Origin: JAXLYX01 sp046351215
Lineage (GTDB): Bacteria > Myxococcota_A > Polyangia > Polyangiales > Houyiibacteriaceae
Direction: 5' to 3'
NCBI GenBank assembly: GCA_046351215.1
Contig: JAXLYX010000033.1
Location: 1-38,391 of the forward strand
Length of the DNA: 38,391 nt
The notes under the pieces are model-generated. The model saw only the letters and a program-made list of their open reading frames with translations, made no database searches and was not told the origin of the DNA. Numbering within the stretch: position 1 is the first letter of the stretch; every line of letters begins with the position of its first letter. Below, piece by piece: positions 30,779 to 38,391 of the stretch. The position numbers were made by a program, and so were the translations under genes.

Positions 30779-30798
30779 CCCGCCCGAGGCTGGGCGGG
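30779..30798 (+). terminator. Possible hairpin terminator after the ParA/RHH pair
   Basis: CCCGCCC-GAGGCT-GGGCGGG is a perfect 7-bp stem with a 6-base loop, starting 3 bases after the stop codon. A G-rich run follows instead of T's. It fits an end for the two-gene operon before guaB. Confidence 0.42.
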
Positions 30799-30905
30799 GG
30801 CGGGGGGAGGGCCCCCGGCCGGTGGGCGGAGCCCATCCGCCGATACCCCGATTCGCGGACTGAACGAGAAACGGTCTCGGCCCGGGCACGACCTCCGGGG
30901 AGCGC

Positions 30906-30932
30906 TATACTGCGCGCCCCAACCCCAGGAGG
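30906..30932 (+). promoter_or_regulatory. guaB: guaB -10 box and ribosome binding site
   Basis: TATACT (30906-30911) is a 5-of-6 match to the -10 consensus, but no good -35 hexamer is seen 16-18 bases before it. Perfect AGGAGG (30927-30932) lies 6 bases before the GTG at 30939 and fixes that start. Transcription starting near 30918 would leave a leader of only about 20 bases, too short for a riboswitch. Confidence 0.5.
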
Positions 30933-30938
30933 TCCCCC

Positions 30939-32402
30939 GTGATCGAGGAACGGCTGCGCGAAGCGCTCACTTTCGACGACGTGTTGCTGGTTCCGGGGTA
31001 CGCGGACTTCCTTCCGGCCCACGCGGACGTGCGCACGCGTCTGACGCGCGGCCTCGAGCTCAACACGCCGATCATCTCGGCCGCCATGGACACCGTCACC
31101 GAGTGGCGGACGGCGGTGACGATGGCGCGCGAGGGCGGCCTCGGCATCGTGCACAAGAACCTCACGCCGGAGGATCAGGCCAAGGAGATCCTCAAGGTGA
31201 AGCGCGCCGAGTCCGGCATGATCGTCGACCCCGTCACGATCCGCCCGGACCTCTCGCTCCGCCAGGCGCTCGAGATCATGCGGCAGCACGAGATCTCGGG
31301 TCTCCCGGTCGTGCAGGACGGGAAGCCCGTCGGCATCCTCACGAGCCGCGACATCCGCTTCGAGCAGAACCTCGACCAGCCCGTGATGCGCCTCATGACC
31401 CGCGAGCTCGTCACGGTGCCGCCCGGCGTGAGCCAGGAGCGCGCGCGGGAGCTCTTGCACAAGCATCGCATCGAGAAGCTCCTCGTCGTGAACGAGAGCG
31501 GGGATCTCGTCGGCCTCATCACGATCAAGGATCTCCTCCAGGCCGAGATGTATCCGAACGCGGTGAAGGACTCGATGGGTCGCCTCCGGGTCGGCGCCGC
31601 CATCGGTCCGGGCGCCGATCGCGAACAGCGGGTCGCTGCGCTCGTCGCCGCGGGCGTCGACGTGGTCGTCATCGACACGGCCCACGGCCACAGCAAGGGC
31701 GTGATCGACGCCGTGCGCGAGACCCGCAAGCGTTACCCCGAGCTCCAGATCATCGCTGGCAACGTCGCCACGGCCGAGGCCACCGAGGCCCTGATCGAGG
31801 CGGGCGTCGACGGAGTGAAGGTGGGCATCGGTCCCGGCTCCATCTGCACGACGCGCGTCGTCGCCGGCATCGGCGTCCCCCAGATCACCGCCATCTCGGA
31901 TTGCGCGGCGGTCGGCAAGAAGCACGGCGTGCCCATCATCGCCGACGGCGGCATCAAGTTCTCCGGCGACGTCGTGAAGGCGATCGCGGCCGGCGCGAAC
32001 TGCGTGATGCTCGGCTCGCTCTTCGCCGGCACCGACGAGTCGCCCGGCCAGCTCGTTCTCTTCCAGGGCCGTACGTACAAGAGCTACCGCGGCATGGGCT
32101 CGATCGGAGCCATGCGGAAGGGCTCGGCGGATCGCTACTCGCAGGGCGACGTCGAGGACGCACAGAAGCTCGTGCCCGAGGGCATCGAGGGGCGCGTTCC
32201 CTACCGCGGTCCGCTCTCGAAGGTCGTCTACCAGCTCGTCGGCGGCCTCCGCGCGGGCATGGGCTACACGGGATGCCGCACCATCCCGCTCCTCCAGGAG
32301 AACGCGCGCTTCATCAAGATGAGCGCCGCCGGTCTCCGCGAGAGCCACGTCCACGACGTCGTCGTGACGGAAGAGGCCCCGAACTACCGCATCGAGCGCT
32401 GA
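30939..32402 (+). CDS. guaB: IMP dehydrogenase
   Basis: GTG 30939 with AGGAGG before it gives 487 residues, the normal length. It starts IEERLREALTFDDVLLVPGY. A pair of CBS domains (about 95-205: VTIRPDLSLRQALEIM and LVTVPPGVSQERARELLHKH) is inserted in the TIM barrel. The catalytic loop GPGSICTTRVVAGIG has Cys303, followed by GGIKFSGDVVKAIAAGANCV, the flap region with GMGSIGAM and a C-terminal YTGCRTIPLL. It oxidises IMP to XMP with NAD+, the first committed step to GMP. CBS domains usually bind purine nucleotides and so allow feedback control. guaA follows 34 bases on; the two form the GMP branch. Confidence 0.97.
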   Translation: MIEERLREALTFDDVLLVPGYADFLPAHADVRTRLTRGLELNTPIISAAMDTVTEWRTAVTMAREGGLGIVHKNLTPEDQAKEILKVKRAESGMIVDPVTIRPDLSLRQALEIMRQHEISGLPVVQDGKPVGILTSRDIRFEQNLDQPVMRLMTRELVTVPPGVSQERARELLHKHRIEKLLVVNESGDLVGLITIKDLLQAEMYPNAVKDSMGRLRVGAAIGPGADREQRVAALVAAGVDVVVIDTAHGHSKGVIDAVRETRKRYPELQIIAGNVATAEATEALIEAGVDGVKVGIGPGSICTTRVVAGIGVPQITAISDCAAVGKKHGVPIIADGGIKFSGDVVKAIAAGANCVMLGSLFAGTDESPGQLVLFQGRTYKSYRGMGSIGAMRKGSADRYSQGDVEDAQKLVPEGIEGRVPYRGPLSKVVYQLVGGLRAGMGYTGCRTIPLLQENARFIKMSAAGLRESHVHDVVVTEEAPNYRIER

Positions 32403-32436
32403 ACCGAGCGCCGACCTCCCACCTCACGGAACACGA

Positions 32437-33977
<1,541 letters not shown>

Positions 33978-33981
<4 letters not shown>

Positions 33982-34400
33982 GCCGTCTCGCCTCGGCCTC
34001 GTTCTTCGTCGCGTGCCTGCTCTCCCCGGCAGGCCTCGCGCTCGGGGACGAGCTGCCGATGGCGGACGTCGCACCGCACCACGATGCGAGCGGCCGGTAC
34101 CTCGAGACGGTGGCGGTCGGCCTCCCGGACACGAGCCTCCCGACCTTCGAGTCGCGCTGCCGGTCGGCGCGCGACCGGGCCGAGGCTCGCGCCTCCCTGG
34201 CCCTGCTCTCGCACGTGGACTCGGCGCTCGAGCGGGTCTCGGCCACGCCCCCCACCGTGGCCCGCGTCCGCGAGGTGGTGACGAGCCGGAAGGAAATCCG
34301 CGCTCGACGACCGCTCGTCGACTGCGGCATGGTCGTCTCCATGCGCGTCTCCCTCGCCGATCTCGCTTCGGCCGCTCCCGGACTCGGAGTCTCGTTTTGA
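33978..34400 (+). CDS. Small exported protein coupled to guaA
   Basis: ATG 33978 overlaps the guaA stop (ATGA), giving 140 residues. The N-terminus is a clear signal peptide: MSRLASASFFVACLLSPAGL then ALG before DELPMADV. The mature part is Ala/Arg/Ser-rich, with two Cys (one near ESRCRSARDRAEA, one in PLVDCGMVVSMRV) that could form a disulfide, and a helical middle. There is no lipobox before the cleavage site, so it is probably periplasmic. No family is recognised. Its only clue is the tight coupling to guaA on one side and to a PEGA-domain protein on the other; a role in GMP synthesis is not suggested by anything in its sequence. Confidence 0.68.
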
Positions 34401-34705
34401 AGGTCCGCTCGCTGCTCTTCCTCCTCGCCTTCGGCTCGATGGGCGTGACGTGCTACGGGCCGGGCCGCCCCGACCAGGCGCCGGCGATGCTCCGCGTGCG
34501 CGCGGTGCCCGAGGAAGCACGCGTGTCGATCGACGACCGCTACGCGGCGACGGCGCGGACGCTCGCCGTCGAGCCTCGGGCGCTCCGCCCGGGTCACCAC
34601 CAGATCACGCTCGAGGCCCCGGGCTATTTCCCGCACGACCTCGAGCTGGATCTCCCGTCCGGCGAGACGGCGATCGACGTCCGCCTGCGGCCGTTGCCGC
34701 CCTGA
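34397..34705 (+). CDS. PEGA-domain lipoprotein-like small protein
   Basis: TTG 34397 overlaps the previous stop (TTGA) and follows CGGAG. It gives 102 residues starting MKVRSLLFLLAFGSMGVTC, a signal with a Cys19 that may be lipidated although the box (GVTC) is not ideal. A later ATG at 34439 would lose the signal. Residues about 32-98 form a PEGA domain: LRVRAVPEEARVSIDDRYAA, RALRPGHHQITLEAPGYFPH and ETAIDVRLRPL. PEGA domains are small beta folds found on exported proteins, perhaps in surface binding. It ends the guaB-guaA run; its TGA directly abuts the stop of the convergent CinA-type gene, leaving no space for a terminator. Confidence 0.7.
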   Translation: MKVRSLLFLLAFGSMGVTCYGPGRPDQAPAMLRVRAVPEEARVSIDDRYAATARTLAVEPRALRPGHHQITLEAPGYFPHDLELDLPSGETAIDVRLRPLPP

Positions 34706-35446
34706 TCAGTCGCGCGGCTCGCGGTAGAGCACGGTGTCCTCGGGGACGAGCGAGACGAACTCGTCGGCGGCCCCGCGCGCGTCCGTCTCGATCTTCGCAT
34801 CGAACGTGAGCTTCACGTCGTAGTCGGCCCCGGGCGGCGCGATGTAGCTGCCGATCGAGACGTGGGGGTAGTCCCTCTGGATGCGCTCGAGGGGATCGGC
34901 GATGGCGCCCTCGTCGCCGCGGATGAAGACCACGTGGGAGAAGAAGCGCTCGCCGTGATCGAGCACGGCGCGGATGCCCTCCCACTTCGCCTGGAAGATG
35001 CTCGGGACGCCCGGGAGGACGAAGACGTTCTCCATGCGCAGCGTGGGCCACGTGCCGGCGGGACCCTGCACCCACGTCGCGCCGCGGGGAACGTTCGCCA
35101 TGCGCAGGTGGTGGACGGTGGTGCCGGCGCCGAAGTGCTTGCGGATGGCTGCCGAGAGCTTCTCGTCGCGGTCGAGGGGCACTTCGAACGCGACCGCCAC
35201 GGCGTCGATGGTGACGTCGTCGTGCGTCGGTCCGATGCCGCCGCTCGTGAACAGGTAGTCGTGCGAACGACGAAGGTGATCGACCTCGTGGGCGATCGTC
35301 GAGATCTCGTCCACGCAGACCACGACCCGCCGGAGCGCGATGCCGAGGCGGAACAGCTCCTTCGCGAGGAAGTGAGTGTTCTTGTCCTCGATCTTCCCAG
35401 AGAGGATCTCGTTCCCGACGACGAGGAGGGCGGCCGTACGATGCAC
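34706..35446 (-). CDS. CinA-type molybdopterin-binding domain protein
   Basis: GTG 35446 gives a 246-residue protein that begins MHRTAALLVVGNEILSGKIE, the hallmark of the CinA/MoaB-like fold. DYLFTSGGIGPTHDDVTIDA is the conserved phosphate-binding loop, and VFVLPGVPSIF follows later. It consists only of this N-terminal domain. The C-terminal nicotinamide-nucleotide amidase domain of full CinA is absent, as in many stand-alone competence/damage-inducible protein A entries. Such domains are thought to act as ADP-ribose pyrophosphatases or to bind molybdopterin, so the exact reaction is open. It is the last gene of a leftward run after pyrF and rlmB, with a 58-base gap from rlmB. Confidence 0.85.
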   Translation of the reverse strand: MHRTAALLVVGNEILSGKIEDKNTHFLAKELFRLGIALRRVVVCVDEISTIAHEVDHLRRSHDYLFTSGGIGPTHDDVTIDAVAVAFEVPLDRDEKLSAAIRKHFGAGTTVHHLRMANVPRGATWVQGPAGTWPTLRMENVFVLPGVPSIFQAKWEGIRAVLDHGERFFSHVVFIRGDEGAIADPLERIQRDYPHVSIGSYIAPPGADYDVKLTFDAKIETDARGAADEFVSLVPEDTVLYREPRD

Positions 35447-35504
35447 CCTCGGGAGGATAGCAGGGAGGGAAGGGCGGGGAAGCGCGGCCGTCGCCCGGAG
35501 GGGC

Positions 35505-36233
35505 TCAGGCGCGCTGGCGGGCGCACTCGTAGAGCGCGATGGCGGCCGCGACCGAGGCGTTGAACGACTCGACCGGGCCGTCCTGGGGGATACGCGCGAT
35601 CACGGTGCAGCGCTCGCGCACCATCCGCCGGAGGCCGGCGCCTTCCGACCCCACGACGAGCACGCGACCCCCGGGGGCGGGCGGCAGCTCGGCGATCGAC
35701 GTCGTGCCGTCGCCATCGAGGCCGACGATCTGCAGCCCTCGATCCCCGAGGTCGTGGAGGGTGCGCTGGAGGTTCGTGACCTCCGCGATCCGGGCATGCT
35801 CCGTGGCCCCGGCCGATGCCCGGACGACGACCGCCGAGACCGGCGCGCTCCGATGCTTCGGGACGACGAGGCCATCGGCCCCGAGGCCGACGGCGCTGCG
35901 CACGATCGCCCCGAAATTGTGGGGATCCGTGACCTCGTCGAGCGCGACCAGCAGGGGCGGCTGCCGTGCCTCGTCGAGGATCTTCTCGAGGTCCACGTAG
36001 CGGTACTCGCCCGCCACCGCGACCACGCCCTGGTGCTTCACGCCGCCGGAGAGCTGGTCGAGGGCCGCGCGCGAGCGCGTCTCGACCCGGAGCCGCGCGC
36101 GCTCGGCCGCCTCGACGACCGGGCGAACGTCCGCGCGCTGGGGATCCTCCACGTAGATCGCGTGGATGGACTTCGCGTCCCGCCCCTTCAGCGCCTCGGC
36201 GACGAATCGGGGCCCGGTGAGGATCCGCTTCAT
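35505..36233 (-). CDS. rlmB: 23S rRNA 2'-O-methyltransferase RlmB (SpoU family)
   Basis: ATG 36233 overlaps the pyrF stop by 4 bases, and the protein then starts at the usual point (MKRILTGPRFVAEALKGRDA), giving 242 residues; the open frame upstream is ignored. An N-terminal substrate-binding domain (about 1-75) is followed by the knotted SPOUT domain, with motif 1 LDEVTDPHNFGAIVRSA, motif 2 VVGSEGAGLRRMV and motif 3 VESFNASVAAAIALYE. It would methylate a ribose of 23S rRNA (G2251 in E. coli) using S-adenosylmethionine. A tRNA or other rRNA target in the same family cannot be excluded. Co-translation with pyrF is likely. Confidence 0.9.
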   Translation of the reverse strand: MKRILTGPRFVAEALKGRDAKSIHAIYVEDPQRADVRPVVEAAERARLRVETRSRAALDQLSGGVKHQGVVAVAGEYRYVDLEKILDEARQPPLLVALDEVTDPHNFGAIVRSAVGLGADGLVVPKHRSAPVSAVVVRASAGATEHARIAEVTNLQRTLHDLGDRGLQIVGLDGDGTTSIAELPPAPGGRVLVVGSEGAGLRRMVRERCTVIARIPQDGPVESFNASVAAAIALYECARQRA

Positions 36234-36949
36234 GTGGCGAGCGCCGAAGCGATTTCGGCGACGACGGCGTCGGCCGCCGCCACGGGATCGGCCGCGTTCC
36301 GGATCGGCCGCCCGACGACGAGGAGGTCGGCGCCGGCTGCGATGGCGGCCGCCGGCGTGGCGGCGCGCTTCTGGTCGCCGAGGTCGGCGCCTGCGGGCCG
36401 GATGCCCGGAACCATGAGGACCGGCCCCTGGCCGAGGGCGGACCGCACCGGGGCGCACTCGTGGGGCGAGCAGACGAGGCCCGAGACCCCGGAGCCCACC
36501 GCCAGCCGGCCGAACCGGAGGACGTTCTCCTCGGGGCTCCCAGGGAGGCCCACGGAGGCGATCTCGGCCTGGTCCATGCTCGTCAGCACCGTGACGGCGA
36601 GGAGCTGCGTGGCCGGTCCTGCGGCCTCGGCGACGGCGCGCAGGGCCGTCGGACCGGACGAGGCATGGACCGTGAGGTAGGCGACCCCGAGACGGCTCGC
36701 CGAGCGGACCGCCCCCGCCATGGTCGCCGGGATGTCGTGGATCTTCAGGTCGAGGAAGCAGCGCGCGCCCGCGTCGTGGACGAGGCGAACGGCGTCCGGT
36801 CCGACGGCCGTGAAGAGCTCGAGACCGACCTTGAACACCCCGACTCGGCCCGCGAGGCGCGAGACCCACGCGCGGGCGTCATCGAGGTCCGGGACGTCGA
36901 GCGGGAAGACCAGACGGTCCACCGCCGACGACGGCTTTGCCGCGGGCAT
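36230..36949 (-). CDS. pyrF: Orotidine 5'-phosphate decarboxylase
   Basis: ATG 36949 gives 239 residues, normal for bacterial PyrF. RLVFPLDVPDLDDARAWVSR is at the N-terminus, then Lys40 in VFKVGLELFTAVG. The catalytic block CFLDLKIHDIPATM has Asp67, Lys69 and Asp72. Later motifs are YLTVHASSGPTAL, LVCSPHECAPVR and MVPGIRPAGADLGDQKRAAT, the phosphate-binding loop. All catalytic residues are present. It makes UMP from OMP, the last step of pyrimidine synthesis. It overlaps rlmB by 4 bases and lies 16 bases after the coiled-coil membrane protein gene, so the three are probably one operon from the promoter at 37769-37798. Confidence 0.95.
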   Translation of the reverse strand: MPAAKPSSAVDRLVFPLDVPDLDDARAWVSRLAGRVGVFKVGLELFTAVGPDAVRLVHDAGARCFLDLKIHDIPATMAGAVRSASRLGVAYLTVHASSGPTALRAVAEAAGPATQLLAVTVLTSMDQAEIASVGLPGSPEENVLRFGRLAVGSGVSGLVCSPHECAPVRSALGQGPVLMVPGIRPAGADLGDQKRAATPAAAIAAGADLLVVGRPIRNAADPVAAADAVVAEIASALAT

Positions 36950-36965
36950 CGGGAGGCCGCGGCGA

Positions 36966-37700
36966 TCAGAGCCCCTCGAGCGGATCGAAATCGCGCATCG
37001 AGGAGGTCGAGGTCATCGTGGTCGTCCCGCCGCTCGACGGCCGCGAGCCGCTCGGACGGCGTCCGCCCGAGGTGGTCGTCGTCGTGGTGGCCATGTTCAG
37101 CTGGCTGAGGCGCTCGGCCTCGGCCCGACGCCGGGCTTCCTCGGCCTGGCGGGCCTGCGCGGCGGCTGCCGCCGCCTGCTCGGACGCGCGGCGGGCCTCG
37201 GCGGCCAGGCGCTCCTGCTGCACGCGGGCCTCGGCGGCCTGGCGCTCCATCTGGGGCTTGATCACGCCGAAGTACGCGCCGGCGCCTCCACCGATCACGA
37301 GCACCACGATGGCCGCGATGATCCCGGGGTGGATGCCCTTCTTCTCGTTGGCCTTGATCTCGGCGAGCTTCCGCTCGTGCTCGAGCATCCGGTGCTGCTC
37401 GTCGGCGCGGGCCCTCTGCTCGGCCTCGAGGCGGAGGCGGAGCTCGCCTTCCTGGCGCGCGCGCTCGCGGGCCTCTTCCTCTTCGCGGGCACGGCGCTCT
37501 TCGGCCTGACGGGCCTCTTCGGCCGCGCGGAGCCGCGCCTCTTCCTCTTCCCGGCGGCGGCGGTTCTCTTCCTCGCGGCGGCGGCGCTCCTCTTCCTCGC
37601 GGCGCCGGCGGTCCTCCGCCTCGGTCTTGATGCGATCCTCCTCGAGGTTCATCAGCTCCTTGAGGTTGAAGAGGACCGAGGATTCCTTCTGCTCCGACAT
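36966..37700 (-). CDS. Single-span membrane protein with highly charged coiled coils
   Basis: ATG 37700 gives 244 residues, with GGAGAG upstream. Residues about 20-115 are an unbroken run of Glu/Arg/Ala helices (EDRRRREEEERRRREEENRR and more), a long coiled coil. A single membrane segment (GIIAAIVVLVIGGGAGAYFG, about 125-145) follows, then a second Ala/Glu/Arg coiled coil (about 148-195) and a Thr/Ser/Gly-rich tail that includes TTTTTTSGG. There is no N-terminal signal, so the first coil is probably cytoplasmic and the second periplasmic. The layout recalls TolA- or scaffold-like proteins, but no family is recognised. It is first in the operon with pyrF and rlmB and has the best promoter in the window. 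Confidence 0.75.
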   Translation of the reverse strand: MSEQKESSVLFNLKELMNLEEDRIKTEAEDRRRREEEERRRREEENRRRREEEEARLRAAEEARQAEERRAREEEEARERARQEGELRLRLEAEQRARADEQHRMLEHERKLAEIKANEKKGIHPGIIAAIVVLVIGGGAGAYFGVIKPQMERQAAEARVQQERLAAEARRASEQAAAAAAQARQAEEARRRAEAERLSQLNMATTTTTTSGGRRPSGSRPSSGGTTTMTSTSSMRDFDPLEGL

Positions 37701-37768
37701 CGTGTCGTCTCTCCGAGGGGGCTAGCGCGGGTCGCAGGCGCACCGGGGGCGTCTTCCGGTGGAACGCG

Positions 37769-37798
37769 ATGCTACCAGTGTACGCCGAAAAGTGTCAA
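37769..37798 (-). promoter_or_regulatory. Promoter of the coiled-coil/pyrF/rlmB operon
   Basis: On the minus strand a perfect -35 TTGACA (37798-37793) and -10 TAGCAT (37774-37769, 4 of 6) are spaced by 18 bases. Transcription would begin near 37762, about 60 bases before the ATG at 37700. The 37701-37934 space holds no other gene. Confidence 0.52.
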
Positions 37799-37934
37799 CG
37801 ACGAGAGTCCCGACGGAAAGCGCGAAACGGCATTGATTCTCGCGATTTCGGCGTCGATGTGCGTATGACTCGCCGACGTGGGGATGCCTTGGGTCCCATG
37901 GACGCGGAAAGTGAGGACGAGTACGCTTCCGAGG

Positions 37935-38327
37935 GTGCCGACCCGGATCCTCTCGCTCTGTCTCCTGCTCGGGCTCGCGTCCTGCGCCCCTCCGTTCAGC
38001 CGGAAAGCGGGCGAGACGTGCTACCGGACGACGGAATGCGTCCAGGGCACCGTCTGCGTGATGGGCGTCTGCTCGTCCGATCCGACCGGCCTCTCGGGCA
38101 CGGTCCCGAGCCTCGACGCCGGCCCGGACGCCGCGCTGGACGCGGCCGTGGATGGCTCGGTGGACGCGGGGGTGGACGCCGCGGTCGACGCGGCCGTGGA
38201 CGCCTCGCAGCCGGATGCCTCGCAGCCCGACGCTTCGCAGCCGGACGCTTCGCAGCCGGACGCCTCGCAGCCGGACGCGGCGGTCGACCCAGACGCCTCG
38301 ATGGACGCGAGCACCACGGACGTCTGA
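37935..38327 (+). CDS. Lipoprotein with Asp/Ala/Ser-Gln-Pro repeat tail
   Basis: The frame opens at GTG 37878 and has several possible starts (ATG 37884, GTG 37911, GTG 37935). GTG 37935 is chosen because a compact lipoprotein signal then results: MPTRILSLCLLLGLASC with Cys17; no start has a good ribosome binding site. The product is 130 residues. After a short Cys-containing segment (AGETCYRTTECVQGTVCVMG, then VCSSD; four Cys, probably two disulfides), the rest is low-complexity: Asp-Ala-Ala-Val units, then five exact DASQP repeats, then DPDASMDAST. Such acidic tails are frequent in myxobacterial lipoproteins and probably act as flexible linkers or surface spacers. Function unknown. A hairpin terminator follows. 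Confidence 0.7.
   Translation: MPTRILSLCLLLGLASCAPPFSRKAGETCYRTTECVQGTVCVMGVCSSDPTGLSGTVPSLDAGPDAALDAAVDGSVDAGVDAAVDAAVDASQPDASQPDASQPDASQPDASQPDAAVDPDASMDASTTDV
38199..38273 (+). repeat. Five tandem 15-bp repeats in the lipoprotein gene
   Basis: The unit encodes Asp-Ala-Ser-Gln-Pro and is repeated five times in frame. Only third codon positions differ (GAC/GAT, GCC/GCT, CCG/CCC). Near-identity at the DNA level makes slippage or unequal recombination, and so length variation, likely. Confidence 0.88.
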
Positions 38328-38361
38328 GCCTCGAGCCCGAGCGTGGGTGGCCGAAAGCGGA

Positions 38362-38388
38362 AAGGCCCTCCCGGACGGGGAGGGCCTT
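38362..38388 (+). terminator. Rho-independent terminator hairpin at the window edge
   Basis: AAGGCCCTCCC (38362-38372), loop GGACG, GGGAGGGCCTT (38378-38388) form a perfect 11-bp stem, 34 bases after the lipoprotein stop. The symmetric A/T ends would allow it to work in both directions. Any following T-run lies outside the window. Confidence 0.72.
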
Positions 38389-38391
38389 CGG

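Noticed and set aside
30777..30938. Purine riboswitch before guaB
   Set aside because: The predicted leader is about 20 bases and no purine aptamer core is visible.

Overview
The window is GC-rich DNA (about 70% by eye) from what is most likely a myxobacterium of the Polyangia, perhaps a Sandaracinus relative. This is inferred from gene content: Asp/Gly-rich and Cys-rich (Stig1-like) lipoproteins, an OmpA protein with thrombospondin-3 calcium repeats, a LysM/M23 lipoprotein, and a GltD-like / PFOR / dihydroorotate-dehydrogenase-like gene trio. No rRNA, tRNA or CRISPR array was found, and no gene-free stretch exceeds 300 bases.

Left end (1-3.5 kb) is the end of an integrative element. A complete tyrosine integrase reads leftward, followed by an unknown protein, a small helix-turn-helix (AlpA/Xis-like) protein, an unknown 115-residue protein and the N-terminal part of a phage/plasmid-type primase-helicase. 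The primase gene is cut by an IS66-family element whose terminal GTAA supplies the stop codon. The IS runs off the window edge, with only its first accessory gene visible.

From 3.5 to 10.4 kb lies a set of single or divergent metabolic and stress genes: an SDR opposite a single-domain globin, a small lipoprotein opposite an unknown protein, an isonitrile-hydratase-like DJ-1 enzyme opposite a GlxA-type AraC regulator (with a palindrome between them), a 2Fe-2S/FAD reductase and a second SDR.

From 10.6 to 18.9 kb is a co-directional energy module: GltD-like NAD(P)H/FAD/Fe-S protein, one-chain pyruvate:ferredoxin oxidoreductase and a dihydroorotate-dehydrogenase-like protein, followed with almost no gap by a histidine kinase and an OmpR-type response regulator. 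The first gene appears leaderless.

From 18.9 to 29.3 kb come a LysM/M23 lipoprotein, thiD, a small helical-repeat protein, the topoisomerase IV pair (A then B, 4-base overlap), and an OmpA/Stig1-like envelope pair whose ribosome binding site lies in a strong hairpin.

From 29.3 to 38.4 kb: an orphan ParA ATPase with two tandem CxxC/CxxxC zinc-ribbon-like units plus a ribbon-helix-helix partner; guaB and guaA for GMP synthesis, with two small exported proteins coupled to guaA by 4-base overlaps; a leftward operon of a coiled-coil membrane protein, pyrF, rlmB and a CinA-type domain protein; and an Asp/Ala-rich repeat lipoprotein with a terminator at the window edge. The ParA/zinc-ribbon/RHH pair is the best candidate for an undescribed system.
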